NCBI GenBank assembly: GCA_963565915.1
Contig: OY751491.1
Span: 2,728,001-2,792,000 of the forward strand
Reading direction: 5' to 3'
DNA: 64,000 nt
Source: Entoloma clypeatum
Lineage: Eukaryota; Basidiomycota; Agaricomycetes; Agaricales; Entolomataceae
The notes beneath the pieces were generated by a model. The model was not told where the DNA came from and searched no databases. It saw only the letters and a program-made list of their open reading frames with translations. Each line of letters opens with the position of its first letter. Positions within the stretch are counted from its first letter, which is position 1. Below are positions 1 to 10,111 of the stretch, piece by piece. Made by a program: the position numbers and the translations under genes.

Positions 1-2719
1 TCATGTCCATCCGCAAAGTGGGGACGACGATTGCAAGGAACAAGTCCGAAGAGTGAACTGAGCATCTTCTTTTTTATCAGTTAAAGCTAACGGACATGGT
101 AGGGACGAAGTACACCTAATCAAGCTGCAGCAACTCGGAATGACTACGAGCGAAGAAAGCAAGCTGCTGGCCATGCGGGACTATATCGTTAAACTCGCTA
201 ATTCCACATCGAGGTGTGTCACGCTTGAATTAGAAGGAGCCCCACTTGACGTACTTGCAATCCAAATCAGCTTTGCGTCTCGATTAAGTTACGAACCTGA
301 AATGGGAAAGAATCTCAAAGTTGTTGGGGATGTCGAGCTTCAAAAGCTCGGCGTTGTACCTCAGACCGTCTTCCTCAAAGCCCGGACTTCACATTTCCCT
401 TCCCAGTCCTCCCAGATGTACACCTCAAGGCGATCGACTAACGATGGCTCAAATCGTACATCCAATTTGGGTCCAAGACCGACCCCAAACGTGGATCATA
501 GCAGTAATGGCACTCCCTTCGAAGATCTTCGTCGGAGGCTCGCAACTATTAACGGATCAATGTCTTCTGTCGGCCAGTCCTCTCCTCGTAGTAATATTTC
601 ACCCCACCTTGGAGGTCCTTTTGCCTCTTCTCCGTCTCACCATGCCAACATCATTTCCAATCGACCAAGTAGTCCTACTGAATCTATCCTGTCGAATGCT
701 AACTCGCAAACCTTCCAACCGACGAGTCGCGTACAGATTGGCAGCACTGATGGCCAAAAGGCCGCACCTGCTATTGGGTCGTCCAAAGCAAATGCCACGG
801 GGTTGCTCGACACACATTCTCACATACGTTCAGAGGAGTCTCCTGACCTGTCTGGAAGATCCTCTCCTGTGTCGATGTCAACAACATTACGTGGGGTGCA
901 ACGTCAACGTTTACCCTCTTTGTTGCCCATCTCTACTTATGGTATGTCATCCGTGGTTATTGCAGAACAGAGGACCGAAGATGCATATAAATATTTTTTA
1001 GACGGACAAGAACCTGGGATTAGCAACCTCCTGGAAAACTTGTACCTCGACAATAATCGCGAATTGCAGCAAGACTTTGGCCCCAAAGTCCATGATGGAC
1101 CTATACGGAAGCGCAGCGCGGCTCGGCATGCATTTGGTTCTCGCGATGGAATTTCCCGAGAAACACAGGCGACACTCGTTGCACATCTCTCATCTCATTC
1201 TGACGCAGTCACTGGGATAGCTGTCTCGCCCGATCACACGTTCTTTGTCACAGTCTCTGACGACAAGACTGTCAAGGTCTGGGACACTGCGCGACTGGAA
1301 CGCAATGTAACAAGCAAGCCCCGGCATACATATAATCAACACCATGCGAAGGTCAAATGTGTATGTATGTTGGAGAGTGCGCATTGTTTCGCAAGCGCAG
1401 CTGATGATGGGAGCTTGCATGTGGCCCGCGTGCATACTACTCAGGGTGGGGCGCTACCGAAGTATACTAAGTTGCAGGTCATTCGAGAACATCGCCTTGA
1501 TAATGTGGGCGAATACATTACATGCATGGTGCATTATAACGCAGGTAATAGGAGGAAATTTACAAAGATTTTCCACTGACTCATCCATTATCAGACGCGT
1601 CGTCAAACCTTGTGTATGCCACGACACACTCTCACATCGCCATCTTGGATCTTCGGACGATGCGAGTCCTTGAGACCATGAAGAACCCCCGACATCATGG
1701 ACCAATTACCTGTCTGTGCATTGATCGGAAGCGGTCATGGATTCTCGTTGGCACTTCGACTGGTGTTTTAACATTATGGGACCGGCGGTTCGGGCTTCTT
1801 CTAAAAAGTTGGCATGTGGGTATTTCCTCTACGGCCCGGTCAGTTCGGATAAATCAGTGTGTCGTGCATCCGTCCAAAGGAAAGGGAAAATGGGTCATTG
1901 TGTCTCTGGAGTCCTCAAGGCGGACAGGAGATCGTCCATTTACTAATCTACTAGAAGTTTGGGATATCGAGCAGACGACTCTGATGGAGACGTTCGTCAC
2001 CCGAACTGCTTCTCCGCCGCCAGAAGAACCAATCCCAGAACCCCATGAGCTTACAGCCATGGATGCCGACCCAAGTCCGGCAGCCGCCATCGCAGCACTC
2101 GTGAAGTCACGCCAGTCTGGAGGTGATTTGGGAGCCCGTGCGATCTCTCGAACGAGTTCGGCAGACACCAACCTTCTGCCAGCCCCAGTTCTTGATATTC
2201 GAGCCTTTGTGGCTGGACTCGAATTCGGTGGCCATACGACAGCGCATCGATCGGATTTCAGTGCATTGAGCGCAGACGGTAACGCAACGCGGATGGCAGG
2301 ACGTGGATTTATTATCAGTGGGTCCGAGGACCGCAAGATACGGTTATGGGATCTGGGAAAGCTTGAGCGTACAACCGTCCTGAGTGGCCTTGAGTCGGAA
2401 AGTGAGCGGCCGTCATACCAGTCAGTATACCGTCTATAAAGATTCCGAACTTGCCTCTGACTTGTCGTGCAGGACACTGACAACAGGCGCAGCCTCGATG
2501 TACGTTGAAACATGGCCAGCTGGGTCCAACAGTAGTGCACACAACAACCGGGCACCGCAACGGATGTCGTTGATAACAAATAGTCAACAAAACCTGCTCA
2601 AGCCTCACCAGGATGTTATAACTGCACTTGCATGCATTAATTCGCCGTTCCGGGGGGGGATAATCAGCGGTGATCGTGCAGGAGTAGTGAAGGTATGGCG
2701 AGTAGAACAATTTGAGTGA
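1..2719 (+). CDS. VPS15: VPS15 (PI3-kinase regulatory subunit / p150), 3' part, 5' end outside window
   Basis: This is the C-terminal part of the Vps15 pseudokinase scaffold of the class III PI3-kinase (Vps34) complex, which acts in autophagy and endosomal sorting. Clear exons are about 81-1544, 1595-2420 and 2473-2719. The piece upstream of 81 is uncertain; a short exon 1-17 with an intron 18-80 would keep frame. The visible protein has a Ser-rich linker (roughly 400-1080) and then WD40 blades. The blades include AHLSSHSDAVTGIAVSPDH, DDKTVKVWD, GTSTGVLTLWD, SEDRKIRLWDLGK and a last blade ending DRAGVVKVWRVEQFE. Kinase and HEAT regions must lie upstream of the window. WD40 order and the linker match Vps15 rather than other WD proteins. 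The stop at 2719 lies 94 bases before the upstream in-frame ATG of the threonyl-tRNA synthetase gene. Confidence 0.88.
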
Positions 2720-2813
2720 TGTATCGTATGTAGATTAGATTGTAATTGGGGTGTAATTCCAGTGTGGACTTTTTTTTTGAGTAGAGTTCAACGTGACTTG
2801 GCGATCGATTTGG

Positions 2814-2930
2814 ATGCTCGCTCAAAAGCTGACTCGACTCCAGCCATCCATCTCCGTATTTCTCCTGTGCTGCCACGCCCCTCGTCCCTCTTCCCGACTT
2901 CGTAATCCACCGTCAACACGGTCGTTTGCG
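2814..2930 (+). other. In-frame N-terminal extension of ThrRS: candidate mitochondrial presequence
   Basis: From the ATG at 2814 the frame is open into the ThrRS start at 2931 and adds 39 residues. The extension has no Asp or Glu, about six Arg/Lys, a hydrophobic stretch (SVFLL) and ends TRSFA|MAQ. Arg at -3 to a Phe/Ala junction is a classical matrix-protease pattern. Translation from 2814 would give a mitochondrial form and from 2931 a cytosolic form. This is inferred from sequence only. Confidence 0.5.
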
Positions 2931-5886
2931 ATGGCCCAGCATCCAGTTGCATCCTCTTCGCACCCAGCCCAGATCTCAGCTCTACATAGCCCTCATGCAG
3001 AAACCGAAAAGAAACCGAAGTCCAACAAGTCCAAGGTCGTCGACGGGTCTGCTTATCCTCTGGAGGTGCGTGTCGCGCGCACACCGCTGGCAAGTATCGA
3101 ACACAACCTTCATCGTCTAGTTACAACCGAGACCATCGTTCCTCGATCACCGCATCAAGATCTTCGATGAGCTAAAGCTAGAGTATGAGGGGTTCGTCAA
3201 AGGTCTGTGTCGTTGGTCACTCAGCTCAGACAGCTCAATGTCTGCCTCAGCACAAGACCGAAATGAGATTTTCGTCACCCTGCCCGATGGCTCAGTAAGA
3301 AATGGCACAAGTTGGGAAACTAGTCCAATGGACGTGGCAAAAGAACTTTCGAAGAGTTTATCGGAGCGTATTGTCATTGCCAAGGTGCATGTCGATCCAC
3401 TTGTCAATATTCGCAGCAATAAGGAATAAAATGTCATTTTCAGGTAGATGGTCAGTTATGGGATTTAGAGCGACCCCTAGTGCAGTCTTGCAGGCTAGAG
3501 CTTCTTGATTTCGAGCACCCGGAGGGTATTCTTAACTACATCCGCTTTCTGTTCTCAAGTTGACCACGTCAATACAGGAAAGAAGGTTTTCTGGCATTCA
3601 TCTGCCCACGTCTTGGGTGAGGCCGCCGAGAGACATTATGGTTGCCACTTGTGCCTTGGCCCCCCTACAGACGAAGGCTTTTTTTATGAGATGGGAATCG
3701 AAGATAGGTCGGTCGTTTTTAATTTTTATGACGTTGTTCTCGCTGATCTCTGTATGTAGGCCCGTGTCGAACACTGACTACCCCTCCTTAGAGAAGATTA
3801 CTGATATTGCCATCAAAGAGAAGCAAAAGTTTGAGCGCCTTGTTGTCACAAAGGAAAAACTTCTGGAAATGTTCAACGTGCGTTGACCTCGACCTCTATA
3901 TTTCGCTTGATCTGACAATCTTTGACAGTACAATAAATACAAACAATATCTCATTCAATCCAAGATCCCTGATGGCACCTCCACTACAGTTTATCGTTGT
4001 GGTCCTATGATTGACCTATGTGTCGGCCCTCACATCCCCCACACTGGAAGAATCAAGGCTTTGATGATCACGAAGGTGATCGAGGATTATTCCTTACCTT
4101 ACGTCCATCAACCGACCTCTTTCACAGAACTCTGCATCTTACTTTCTTGGGGACCCGAATAACGAGTCTCTACAACGCATCTATGGCATATCATTCCCCG
4201 ATAAAAAGCAACTGGCCGACTACAAGGTATTCCTTGCTGAAGCAGCCAAGCGTGATCATAGGAAGATCGGGAAGGTGGGCGATTCAACTTATGTGGCCTC
4301 TACTTTGATGCAAATACCCTTGCTTTTCACAGGAGCAGGAGTTATTCTTCTTCAACGAATTGAGCCCGGGGAGTTGCTTTTGGCTACCACATGGGACGCG
4401 TATATACAACACACTCGTTGAACTGATGCGGGTACGTCTAAACCGTTGGGAGAAGGTGTCCATACTGACAACCATGCAAGTCGGAATATTTCAAGCGAGG
4501 CTACCAAGAAGGCAAGTGAATTTGGACAGTCTCTGGTCGACCTCTAAGCTAAAGTCATTTACAGTCATATCTCCAAACATGTACAATAGTAAACTTTGGG
4601 AAACATCTGGGCACTGGCAGAACTACAAGGATGATATGTTCGTTCTGGACGTCGAGAAAGAAAAATGGGCACTCAAACCCATGAATTGTCCAGGCCATTG
4701 CTTGATTTTCGACTCGCGAGATCGCAGTTACAAGGAGCTACCCATACGAATGGCCGAATTTGGCATCATCCATCGGAACGAAGCTTCTGGCGCGTTAACT
4801 GGCTTGACCCGCGTGCGGAGATTCGTGCAAGATGACACACACATCTTCTGCATGCCCTCACAGATTGAAGAGGAAATCGGAAACTTGTTCCATTTCATGG
4901 AATCCATATATGGAATGTTCGGTTTTGAAATCCGTCTGGAGCTGTCTACCCGTCCGGAAAATTACCTCGGGACCATTGAGACCTGGAATGAAGCGGAAGC
5001 GGTATGTGGGCTTCTCAATAGCTACGCGGTATGCCTGCTAAACTACCTCCAGCAACTCAGGAAAGCACTTGAGAAGCACCATCCTGGTCAATGGGAACTC
5101 AACCCGGGAGATGGCGCGTTCTATGGGCCCAAAATCGACATCACCATTCGTGATGCACTGCGGCGTTCCTTCCAATGTGCAACTATACAGCTTGACTTCC
5201 AACTGCCTGAGCGCTTCAACCTGAAGTACCGCGCCCCAGAGGATACGAATAACCCGGACAGACCACCGTCAAGGCCCGTTGTTATACATAGGGCGATCCT
5301 GGGCAGTCTTGAGCGGTTCATCGCCATCATCACGGAACACTTTGCCGGCAAATGGTGCGTGTCTTTGTAAACGAATTCCAGTTTTCGTTGATGACAACAT
5401 ACTCGGAAGGCCGTTCTGGTTATCCCCTCGGCAAGTGCTTGTCATTCCCGTGGCGAACCCGTTTGTGAGTTTGTTTCATTCACTTCGTATCTACACCAAT
5501 ATCATCATAAACCTCTGTCATACCAATTCACAGAAAGAGTATGCGTCGGAAGTCGCCGACCGACTCAGGGACTTGGGTCTATTTGCTGACGTGGACAATG
5601 GGGAAAACACTTTGCCGAAAAAGATTCGGAACGGAGAAATTGCGCAGTACAACTTCGTCCTCGGTGTGTTATTGTTATCATCACCAAGTCTTTGCTGATC
5701 AGGACGCACCTTTTTCTCTGCCTGGCAGTTGTTGGACAGGAAGAACTCGATGCTAGATCTGTCAATGTGCGTAATCGTGATGATGTTGGTATGAAGACTA
5801 GGGCACAGGTTGTCCCGTTGGATGAAATTGTCGAGAAGCTTGTGGCTCTTAGGACGTCAAGGAGCTTGGAAAATAAACTTGTTTAG
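2931..5886 (+). CDS. THS1: Threonyl-tRNA synthetase
   Basis: Charges tRNA-Thr; class II synthetase. Model of 15 exons: 2931-3065, 3121-3202, 3251-3384, 3444-3525, 3578-3707, 3760-3877, 3929-4075, 4128-4274, 4333-4431, 4481-4511, 4565-5001, 5053-5354, 5410-5464, 5534-5663, 5729-5886, giving 728 aa, normal for a eukaryotic ThrRS. In order: a TGS domain ([17 protein letters not shown]), an editing domain with [10 protein letters not shown] and CVGPH, then the catalytic core. The core has zinc-ligand Cys in MNCPGHC, motif 2 ([20 protein letters not shown]), DDTHIFC, motif 3 ([12 protein letters not shown]), and an anticodon-binding tail. The intron at 4512-4564 starts with GC (GCAAGT), not GT. 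The 51-nt intron 5002-5052 is a multiple of three without a stop. An upstream in-frame ATG at 2814 may give a mitochondrial isoform. Confidence 0.95.
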
Positions 5887-6282
5887 ATTAACAAATGGGT
5901 CAGCTCTAGAATACAAAGGTTATTGATTGATCGTATCAATCTTCTTGAGCTGAACGGTCCTCAAATACTTTCAACATATCGAGAACAACTATGTCATGAT
6001 TCTGCTCTATGTATAACTCAAATGAACTAATGTACATTCAGGCCGCGAAGCTGTGAGGGAACAGTTTTTACTCGTCCACTAGGAGTCAATAGGACCGGCT
6101 TTTTCTCGCTACGGACCATAACTCTGAACAGGAAGTGGACCCGAGCGAGAAAGAGAGTGACCCTATGGCTAAAGGCCCCAGTGAAGTCAGAAGAGAGGTT
6201 GCGATCAATTAATTGCACGTATATAGCAAGTCGTAGATGAGATTATATGGCAGATAAAGCATTGATCTTGCGCATAACAGCT
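5887..6282. other. Convergent 3' intergenic space
   Basis: Lies between the stops of the ThrRS gene (+) and the CstF2 gene (-). I see no coding exon, RNA gene or repeat; it should hold the two 3' UTRs and polyadenylation signals. Confidence 0.6.
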
Positions 6283-8095
6283 TTAGACATTCAGGCTGCC
6301 CATAAATTGACTGCGCTGAAGGTGACATTCAAATCAGCGTAGAGCTACATGGGGAGGGGGTGACACAAACCAACTGCAATATTGCGGCTCGCTCAGTTTC
6401 AGAGAAACTGTTGATTTGCTCTTGAGTCATGCTGAAGACTTGTAATAACATCGCCTTGAGAGAACACGTTTACTCCTTGCATGAAGAGGACAAGACGGGC
6501 ACTTACACGCTGCGCGTCACTAAGCTCTTGTGTAGTCGGAGGAGCCGAAGCCATCGGCTGCAGCGATGGAGGATGGGATTGCTGTTGCTGTGGCGGTGGT
6601 GCTGCTTGTGCAGGAGGTCGGTAGTATGGCGGCATGGCAGACAGCCCTGGTGGACCGGGTGGACCGGGCGGCAGATGAGGGTGTTGCAACGGTTGGTGGT
6701 GCGGCGGATATATTGTCGATGGTGGTGGTGGTGGTGGTGGAGCTGCCATTGCCGGAGGAGGAAGACTCGAGACAGGTGGTAGCTGTATGTGCTGTGGGGG
6801 AGGATAACCTGTATGAGGCAGATACTGTGGAGCTGGAGGTTGTTGGAGGTGTGGAGGAGGCATTGGAGGTCGGGTCGCCGGAGCTGTAGCACCGCCCGAG
6901 GTAGCTGCGAGCATGCGCTGCAGGATAGCGGAGTCGACGATTTTATTGAGGAGAAGGGCCTGGAAAAGTGCATATGCAAGTTGAGGGTGTGCGATAAGGA
7001 GAGCTCGAGCTTGCTCTGGATGGGTAATCACAAAAGCCTGTGGGTACCATTTTCATGAGGGTTCGTGTCATTGAAGTGCAGATTACACAGCATTGGTTCA
7101 CCTTCATCTGCGCCAACACTTCCATGAGTTGACTGGGGGGCATACTCGCAAGGGTTTGACTGATAAAATCCAAGGCAGATGCGCCTTGGGAGATCTGAAT
7201 GCCTGGAGGCAGACCTGCTAAGAAAGGGTTCGTCTCGCTGCCTCGAGAATCACCGTGGCCACCAGTACGCCATTGTGAACGTGGTTCAGCTGGACCAGGG
7301 GCACCACTGTCTATTATTTCTCCTCGTACTGTCGTCTTTCCTTCGAGGAATGGGTCCGAGTCTGCTAGATCGATTCTGAGAGGACGACCACCAACATCGG
7401 TGTTGTTGAGGTTTCGAACAGCTGACGACGCTGTCTCATGATCTGCTCACGCATCGCAGCAACATGTTGCAAGTTTTGAGGGTTGTTTTCAAGGGGCATT
7501 CGAAGGCAAGTTCAGGTGATTAGAAAGGTGATTGTAGTGATTTGATATTTTTGTGCAGGTGATTGCCCAGTGCGATGTTCGAATGGCAAGCACATATATT
7601 TAAAAGACATATGAGGCGCGAGTAGATTGTCACAATTTGCACCATCGCATATGGCATTGAGGTAAAAATCGCGGAAGATTTTGATTTCATGTTTGACGAT
7701 GGTTGGCGTTGGGTTTTGAAGGGAGGCGAAGAACGGGTTGCGGTGGAGAGTTCAAGAAGAGGAGGACATACTTCAAGTCAGACGAATTCAAAGGATTGGA
7801 ACATGAGAATAGATTGATGTACCCGCAAATTCACAGAATCCATAACCTCGTGGTTTTCCTGTATCTCGGTCAAATACAAGTCTGCAACGGACAAAAAAAA
7901 AGTTGAGCATATACTTGTATATGTACGGGACAATCGATACCTGAAACCTATCACTTGTCCAACCGATTTGAATACGTCAATTAATTGGTCTTCGCCCATG
8001 TTGTAGGGAACATTGCCGACTAGAATGGTTCGCGGACGAGGGATTAGCAGGACAATAATCTGAGAGGGATAAATACCAAAAACGACTTTGCTCAT
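6283..8095 (-). CDS. RNA15: Cleavage stimulation factor subunit 2 (CstF-64 / Rna15)
   Basis: RNA-binding subunit of the mRNA 3'-end cleavage and polyadenylation complex. Exons in transcription order: 8095-7941, 7881-7823, 7442-7102, 7037-6507, 6454-6371, 6315-6283, giving 400 aa. An N-terminal RRM (TILVGNVPYNM, GQVIGFRLVFDRDTGKPRG, YGFCEF) is followed by the CstF2 hinge (TLASMPPSQLMEVLAQMKAF, ITHPEQARALLIAHPQLAYA). Then come a Pro/Gln-rich segment with a (GGT)n-encoded polyproline run, and a short C-terminal three-helix domain (MTQEQINSFSETERAAILQL) ending SLNV. Intron 2 (7822-7443) is 380 nt, far longer than its neighbours. The residues just before the RRM (IYPSQIIVLLIP) are unusual, so the exact start may be off. 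It shares a 237-bp divergent region with the Hsp20 gene. Confidence 0.9.
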
Positions 8096-8274
8096 CCTGT
8101 CCTTTGAGTGACGTTGAACTTTTGTGTTCTGCACGGTATTTTGTTTGCCCTTGATTGGTAATTGACGACATGACAAATCTCAGGTGCATCCGCACAGCCA
8201 CGGATCTTGCATCGATCAGGATGACTCTCGATCTAGATGACTCTCGTCCTCGCGCCGATTGCCGGAGCCGAAGG

Positions 8275-8282
8275 TATATAAA
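8275..8282 (+). promoter_or_regulatory. TATA box of the Hsp20 gene
   Basis: TATATAAA lies about 50 bases before the ATG at 8333, a sensible place for a stress-inducible promoter. I did not find a convincing triple heat-shock element nearby. Confidence 0.5.
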
Positions 8283-8332
8283 GTCAAGGCTACCCAACTG
8301 GCCTTTCGAGCCCTCAAACCACCGTGAAGAAG

Positions 8333-9151
8333 ATGAATGCATTGCCTGCCTCCACAAAGACATCCCAGGAACCCGCCCCGACCAACCACCCCCCTTCGGT
8401 TCACCAGGACATCCTGAATGGCCTTGTCGACAATCCCGAGTTCAAAAGACTCGTTCGAGACCATGCTAAGCTACATATCAAGCAAGCTCTCAAAGAAGAA
8501 CGGCTTCGCCGCAGTCATGTTCCTAATCAGTTCATTCCACGGTGAGAATCTCATTAGTCGCACTTATCAATAGCTATAAACGAACCACAGAATGGATGTT
8601 CTGGATGACGATTTGTCTCCCAGAATTATCGCCACTTTCGAACTCCCTGGCGTCAGAACTCGCGACTTCAGACTTGAGGTCATAAATGACGATTACACCA
8701 ACACTCTTCTTCTCTGTGGTCAACGGAAGCTTTACCTTCAGCGCACACCCGGAATCCAAGCATGCATCGCGCGGCGGTCACTATCTCCCAGCGGGATTGC
8801 TTCAAGTAACGCGCGCCCCTCCGTTCCGTACCATCGAGTCAAATTAGCCTGCGAATTACAATACGGCGCTTTCTCGCGGGCTGTACATCTACCCCACGGT
8901 ATAAAGGTATGTGGTTCTACTCTCTCATACCCCCCGCTTGACAGTCATACTGCGAGCAGAAGCACCATATCAGCGCTCGGTTCGAGAATGGCATGCTCGT
9001 TGTGACATGGCCTCGCACCGCACCATTCGTTAGCGAACCGGAGTCAGCCCCTAACGATACTAATAACATAACTGTCCTCGAAAGTCATAATGACTCGACG
9101 ATGATCTCAGTTGGTGGAGTCAAAGATGAACTCTTGGAGTGCCAATTGTAG
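8333..9151 (+). CDS. Small heat-shock protein (Hsp20 / alpha-crystallin domain)
   Basis: ATP-independent holdase chaperone, probably cytosolic. Exons 8333-8541, 8591-8906 and 8960-9151 give 238 aa. Residues about 1-70 are a variable N-terminal region. The alpha-crystallin domain follows (about 75-195): PRIIATFELPGVRTRDFRLE, a loop, then YGAFSRAVHLPHGIK and ISARFENGMLVVTWPR, the usual G-x-L/V-x-V strand motif in its GMLVV form. After it there is an acidic, Asn/Ser-rich tail of about 45 residues ending ECQL. The first acceptor of intron 2 would leave only 38 nt, so I used the next one, which restores the beta strand. The protein is longer than typical yeast Hsp26-type proteins because of the loop and tail. 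Confidence 0.85.
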
Positions 9152-10111
9152 ATTTTCCATTCCAGTTATATGCCACCCACCTCTCCACTTGACTATTTTT
9201 ATTATGTGTATGTACTGCTTTCAATATCTGTTCTGGATCTTTATTATCATCACCACTCATCTGTATTTCCGCGTTGTACTTTTTGCTTACTCCCCGTCAT
9301 GTTGTACCTTACTGATTCACCATAATCATACTCTATTTTGATACATATAATCATCCAAACGTTCAAATATCCGCACTGCGTTTCAGGGGCATTTCGAAGG
9401 CAAGCGAGGTCTCTGACGTCGGTGCGCCACATTGACTCCAACACCATGTTTTGTCTCCTTCTGAGCTTCCCAGGCATGTCAATAAGTGTTCAGATAAGAT
9501 GTTCTGCTGTAAAGCCGAACAGGTTGGTCTGGATCAGTTAGACCTCTATAAGAGGAGATAAGAATAAATGTTAGAGGTAAGGTGGTTTGCGGGGGGGCTT
9601 TGGCTTGCCAGATGTGGGTCACGTGACTAATCACGTGCAGTAAGGAGGGTGCAGCGGAAATCCTGGCCCCAAGGAAAAAGAGAGTGAGGGATTCACGAAG
9701 TCCAAGCGCGAAATTTCACTTAAGGGTAGGCAGATCTGATGGCGGCCCATTCGCTGCACATCTTACCCTCAAATAAGATTTATTCGTGCCTCAAAAATCT
9801 TATCGCGGGGTTAGGCCGCGACCCGGTGGCGTCATTTACATACAAGTAATGACTCGAATTATTGAAGTCATTGCGGCCACGTAACAATGGGGCCCTGGTT
9901 TCTTGCTTGAACCTTGACACCAGTGGTTGCCCAATGGGTTCCTCGATTGCAAACCACGGAGGAGAGACAGCCTTGTGGCCGGGAAACCGATGGTGCATTT
10001 CATTGACAGTGACAAAAGTTACATATTTCGACTACTCAATATCGTACATGCCTTTCGAAGGGTGCGCAAGCCGCGGTTCGTCTTCACGCTTCCAAGGGAC
10101 CCCCACGATGG
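9152..10111. other. Intergenic region between convergent Hsp20 and pyranose 2-oxidase genes
   Basis: No coding exon is supported. It holds two CACGTG sites 12 bases apart (9620-9625, 9632-9637). It also holds a perfect 9-bp inverted repeat, ATAAGATTT (9773-9781) and AAATCTTAT (9795-9803), with a 13-base loop. Both neighbours end here, so E-box-like sites are unexpected. Confidence 0.5.

Noticed and set aside
6503..6979. His-rich and Val/Trp-rich ORFs in other frames of CstF-64
   Set aside because: Shadow frames of the Pro/Gln-rich coding sequence and its GGT repeat.
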